17,282 nucleotides of DNA, taken from positions 1 through 17,282 of the forward strand of contig JALSQD010000016.1 in NCBI GenBank assembly GCA_026985615.1, written 5' to 3'. Made by a program: the position numbers and the translations under genes. The DNA is from Thermaceae bacterium. Its GTDB lineage: Bacteria; Deinococcota; Deinococci; Deinococcales; Marinithermaceae. This document shows positions 14,731 through 17,282 of the stretch, in pieces. The first letter of the stretch is position 1. The number at the start of each line of letters is the position of its first letter. The notes below the pieces were generated by a model that worked only from the letters and a program-made list of their open reading frames with translations, was not told where the DNA came from and ran no database searches.

Positions 14731-14736
14731 TAACGT
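14731..14736 (+). promoter_or_regulatory. -10 element of the first ankyrin gene
   Basis: TAACGT lies exactly 6 nt before GTG 14743. It is preceded by GCTCATGC (14723-14730), the same eight bases found before the -10 of the second ankyrin gene, so the two genes share a promoter sequence. There is no ribosome site. A TTGACC at 14652 is far too distant to be its -35. Confidence 0.55.
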
Positions 14737-14742
14737 ACAGTA

Positions 14743-16341
14743 GTGAAACGATTCTTCGTACATGCAGCTATCTTTCTGTTCGCAGCATTTTCGATAGTCA
14801 CGGCCACTACCAACGAGCGTTTCCTCGACCCCGAGTACTGGAGTGCGCTCAGTTCCCAGCAGCTTTCCGTGCAACTGGGTGAGGTCGAGAGCCTCGATTT
14901 CGGCGACGAGGGGGGCTGGACGCCGCTGCACGCGGCGGCGCAGGCGGCCTCCCCCGAGGCGCTCGCGCTCCTGCTCGAGCGCTGGCGGGAGCAGGGGTTG
15001 CCGGTCGACGTCGCCGACGCGGAGGGGGCGACCCCCCTGCACCTTGCCGCCCGGTACAACCCCAACCCCGAAGCGGTCCGCTTGCTCGTGGAGGCGGGGG
15101 CCGACTTGGAGCGGGCCGGCGAATACGGCGAGCGTCCGCTGCACGTGGCGGCGCGCCTCAACCCGGAGCCCGCGGTGCTCGCCGAGCTCCTGCGGCTGGG
15201 AGCCGAACTGGAGGCGCAGGACGAGGACGGTTGGACGCCGCTGCTCAGCGCGGCCGCCTCGGGATCCGCGGCTAAGATCGCCTTGCTGCTCGAGGCCGGT
15301 GCCGACCCCGGAGCGCGCACGGAGGAGGGCGTGGGCCCTCTGCACCTGGCCGCCGCCAACGCCTCCGGGCCCGAGCCGGTGCGGGTGCTGCTGGAGGCGG
15401 GCCTCTCGCCTTCGGAGCCCGATGCGGAGGGCTGGACGCCGTTGTTCGCCGCCGCGTCCAACGAGAACGAGGGGGCGGAAACCGTGGCCGCGGCGCTGCT
15501 GGACGCGGGCGCTTCGGTCGCGGCGGCGAGCGGGATCGGCGAAACGCCGCTGCACGTCGCGGCGCGGGCGGGCGGGCGGCCCGCCACCGTGGCGCTGCTA
15601 CTGGATCGCGGCGCCGACCCGCAGGCCCGCGACGAGGACGGCTGGACGCCCCTGCACGGCGCGGCCACGGGGGCGTCCCCGGAGATCGTGCGCCTGCTCG
15701 TGCAGGCCGGGGCCGATCTGGAAGCCCGCGACCGCACGGGCAAGACGCCGCTGGTGTTGCTGGCCGAGTCGGGCGGCTCCATGGAGGTGGCGCGTACGCT
15801 GGTCGGTCTGGGCGCCGACCCGCAGGCCGCCGACCGTTGGGGCTGGACCGCGCTGCACCACGCGGCCGCCCAGGGAAACGGGGGGTACGAGGTCTGGGCG
15901 CGGCTGGGGGCGGACGTCAACGCCCGGAACGGGCTGGGGGAAACGCCGTTGCACGTGGCCGCCCGCCTTGCGGACGACCCGGACGCCCTGCGCGCCCTGG
16001 TGAAGCTGGGGGCCGACCTGGAGGCCCGCGACGGCGACGGCTGGACCCCCTTCCTCTCCGCGGCCCGGGCCGGGAGCGGGGGCGCCCTGAGAACGCTCGC
16101 GGAGCTGGGCGCCGACGTGAACGCCCGTAGCAAGCTCGAGCGCAACGCGCTGCACATCGCCGCGCAGTTTTCCTACGACGAGGAGCCCCTGCTCCTTCTC
16201 GTGGACCTGGGCGTGGACGCGGCCGTGCCCGACGCCGCGGGCGCCTACCCATGGAACCTGCTCATGAAGAACCCCGACCTCGCCGATACCGACCTGGGCC
16301 TGGCGTTCTACCCCATCGGCCTGCACCCGGAACGTCGATAG
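14743..16341 (+). CDS. Exported ankyrin-repeat protein (about 14 repeats)
   Basis: A 532-residue protein. MKRFFVHAAIFLFAAFSIVTA is a typical cleavable signal peptide, so it should be periplasmic or secreted. After a short non-repeat segment (about 22-56) come about 14 ankyrin units, starting GWTPLHAAAQ, most of 33-34 residues; the last one is degenerate (GAYPWNLL) and acts as a cap. Units tend to alternate between a G-x-TPLHVAAR type and a D-G-WTPLLSAA type, suggesting growth by two-unit duplication. Ankyrin arrays bind proteins; the partner is unknown and there is no enzymatic domain. The start is GTG 14743, set by the TAACGT box 6 nt upstream. A tandem paralogue follows 154 nt later. Confidence 0.92.
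   Translation: MKRFFVHAAIFLFAAFSIVTATTNERFLDPEYWSALSSQQLSVQLGEVESLDFGDEGGWTPLHAAAQAASPEALALLLERWREQGLPVDVADAEGATPLHLAARYNPNPEAVRLLVEAGADLERAGEYGERPLHVAARLNPEPAVLAELLRLGAELEAQDEDGWTPLLSAAASGSAAKIALLLEAGADPGARTEEGVGPLHLAAANASGPEPVRVLLEAGLSPSEPDAEGWTPLFAAASNENEGAETVAAALLDAGASVAAASGIGETPLHVAARAGGRPATVALLLDRGADPQARDEDGWTPLHGAATGASPEIVRLLVQAGADLEARDRTGKTPLVLLAESGGSMEVARTLVGLGADPQAADRWGWTALHHAAAQGNGGYEVWARLGADVNARNGLGETPLHVAARLADDPDALRALVKLGADLEARDGDGWTPFLSAARAGSGGALRTLAELGADVNARSKLERNALHIAAQFSYDEEPLLLLVDLGVDAAVPDAAGAYPWNLLMKNPDLADTDLGLAFYPIGLHPERR
15340..15417 (+). repeat. Near-identical 78-nt block, copy 1 (in the first ankyrin gene)
   Basis: This block in ankyrin unit 5 (protein LHLAAANASGPEPVRVLL then EAGLSPSE) is repeated at 17108-17185 with a single mismatch, G15394 versus A17162. 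The codons are identical even at synonymous sites, while the sequence immediately on both sides differs strongly. Confidence 0.95.
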
Positions 16342-16372
16342 GCTGAGGGGCTCGTGCGGCCCCCAGGCGCGG

Positions 16373-16398
16373 GCAGTAGGGGTTCACGCCCCTACTGC
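16373..16398. repeat. Perfect 10-bp stem-loop between the ankyrin genes
   Basis: GCAGTAGGGG (16373-16382) and CCCCTACTGC (16389-16398) form a perfect stem with a 6-nt loop, TTCACG. It lies 31 nt after the stop of the first ankyrin gene and 97 nt before the second. No T run follows (ACGGGCGC), so it is not a standard intrinsic terminator. It may slow or end transcription, or be a dispersed short palindrome. Confidence 0.65.
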
Positions 16399-16483
16399 AC
16401 GGGCGCTTTGCTCGTAATGGGGCGTAGAGTTGGAAGACTGCAGCAGGGGTGGGAGATGGCCCGATTCTTCTTTCCGCTCATGC

Positions 16484-16489
16484 TAGAGT
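16484..16489 (+). promoter_or_regulatory. -10 element of the second ankyrin gene
   Basis: TAGAGT ends 6 nt before ATG 16496, preceded by GCTCATGC as in the first ankyrin gene. The gap AAACAC holds no ribosome site, again pointing to a leaderless mRNA. The two ankyrin genes are therefore probably separate but similarly driven units. Confidence 0.55.
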
Positions 16490-16495
16490 AAACAC

Positions 16496-17282
16496 ATGAA
16501 GCGGTTTGTGAAGACGTTTGTATACACAGTAGCAGCAATCTTCTTCGTAATGTATCCTTCTGCTATGGGGGGTACCGCCAAGGCTTTGCTCGACACCGAG
16601 TACTGGCTCACCCTCGACCCCCAGCGGCTCACGGTTCTGCTGGACAAGGTCGAGACCCTCGATTTCAGCGACGGCGAGGGGGAGACGCCGCTGCACGCGG
16701 CGGCGCAGGCGGCCACCCCTGAGACCTTCGCGGTGCTGCTTGACCGTTGGCGGGCCGAGGGTCTACCGCTGGATCCACGGGATCGGGAGGGGTTCACGCC
16801 GCTGATGGTGGCGGCCTATGCAACCCCCTACCCCGAAATCCTTCGCCAGCTCGTATCGGCCGGAGCCGACCTCGACCTCGCGGGTCCCGATGGAGAAACC
16901 GCGTTGCACTTCGCGGCGCGGGGCAACCCTAAAACCGATATATTGGCCACGCTCATCGACCTGGGTGGACCGCTGGAGGCAGAGGACGTGGACGGCTGGA
17001 CCCCGCTGCTGACCGCAGCCTATTCCGGTTCAGCTCAGAAGATCGCTCTGCTACTCGCCGCCGGAGCCCACCTCGATCACCGCGCGCGCAAAGGGGGGGT
17101 GACCGCACTGCACCTGGCCGCCGCCAACGCCTCCGGGCCCGAGCCGGTGCGGGTGCTGCTGAAGGCGGGCCTCTCGCCTTCGGAGCTCAGTGCAGAAGGC
17201 TGGACTCCAGTCTTTTCGGCCGCGATCAATCCTAACCCTGGGGCGGTGGAAATCCTTGAGGTGCTGCTCGATGCGGGTGGGT
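16496..17282 (+). CDS. Exported ankyrin-repeat protein, tandem paralogue (partial, runs off the edge)
   Basis: The frame is open from ATG 16496 to the window end (262 codons plus one base). It begins MKRFVKTFVYTVAAIFFVMYP then SAMGGTA, a signal peptide, followed by LDTEYWLTLDPQRL and VETLDFSDGEG, which mirror LDPEYWSALSSQQL and VESLDFGDEGG in the first ankyrin protein. Six ankyrin units are visible (GETPLHAAAQ, GFTPLMVAAY, GETALHFAAR, GWTPLLTAAY, TALHLAAANA, GWTPVFSAAI), in the same register as units 1-6 of the neighbour. It is clearly a paralogue with substantial divergence except in one block of unit 5. The binding partner is unknown. The start is supported by the TAGAGT box 6 nt upstream. 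Confidence 0.92.
   Translation, partial: MKRFVKTFVYTVAAIFFVMYPSAMGGTAKALLDTEYWLTLDPQRLTVLLDKVETLDFSDGEGETPLHAAAQAATPETFAVLLDRWRAEGLPLDPRDREGFTPLMVAAYATPYPEILRQLVSAGADLDLAGPDGETALHFAARGNPKTDILATLIDLGGPLEAEDVDGWTPLLTAAYSGSAQKIALLLAAGAHLDHRARKGGVTALHLAAANASGPEPVRVLLKAGLSPSELSAEGWTPVFSAAINPNPGAVEILEVLLDAGG
17108..17185 (+). repeat. Near-identical 78-nt block, copy 2 (in the second ankyrin gene)
   Basis: The counterpart of 15340-15417, in the same ankyrin unit of the paralogue, matching at 77 of 78 positions. The only change turns a Glu codon (GAG) into Lys (AAG). Its flanks are no more similar than the rest of the two genes. Confidence 0.95.

Noticed and set aside
14730..16157. Minus-strand open frame (475 codons) and a second plus-strand frame opposite or within the first ankyrin gene
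   Set aside because: Both give Ser/Ala/Arg- or Arg/Pro-rich protein with a repeating pattern imposed by the ankyrin codons. They are shadows of the repeat DNA.

Overview
The window is GC-rich, gene-dense bacterial DNA. The gene content suggests a member of the Thermaceae (Deinococcota), of the Oceanithermus/Marinithermus/Thermus kind. The pointers are a long TL5/CTC-type ribosomal protein L25, a type I-C CRISPR cluster, and many starts preceded by a TAnnnT box only 4-8 nt upstream, the leaderless arrangement known from Deinococcus. The taxon is inferred from reading, not from a database match.

Region 1 (1-5586, minus strand) is most of a type I-C CRISPR-Cas operon: cas3, cas5c, cas8c and cas7c, plus the first codons of the next gene, most likely cas4. 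The coding frames overlap or nearly touch, so they form one transcript driven from the cas3 side. No CRISPR array lies in the window. Cas5 would be the crRNA-processing enzyme, but it appears to differ from the characterised B. halodurans enzyme at two of three catalytic positions.

Region 2 (5587-9303, plus strand) is housekeeping: luxS and an MTA/SAH nucleosidase form a complete two-step route from S-adenosylhomocysteine to homocysteine and the AI-2 precursor. They are followed by a PRPP synthetase with an atypical C-terminal lobe, rplY with its own consensus promoter, 5' leader hairpin and terminator, and pth. Region 3 (9304-9890) has no convincing gene. It carries G/C-rich palindromic repeats, two of them arranged like terminal inverted repeats of a small non-autonomous element, with heptamer-like runs and another inverted repeat.

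Region 4 (9891-13306, plus strand) is ddl, overlapped by 4 nt by a large HerA/FtsK-like DUF87 ATPase with a C-terminal coiled-coil hairpin. Region 5 (13340-17282) holds a predicted GH8 lipoprotein endoglucanase on the minus strand, divergent from two tandem paralogous genes for exported ankyrin-repeat proteins. The second runs off the window's right edge. The two share a 78-nt block with one mismatch inside otherwise clearly diverged sequence, which looks like recent gene conversion.

Nothing here is clearly a wholly new system. The best leads are the exported ankyrin array beside the GH8 lipoprotein, the ATPase coupled to ddl, the recurrent leaderless-promoter pattern (which helps decide several start codons), the Cas5 active-site substitutions and the palindromic repeat cluster.
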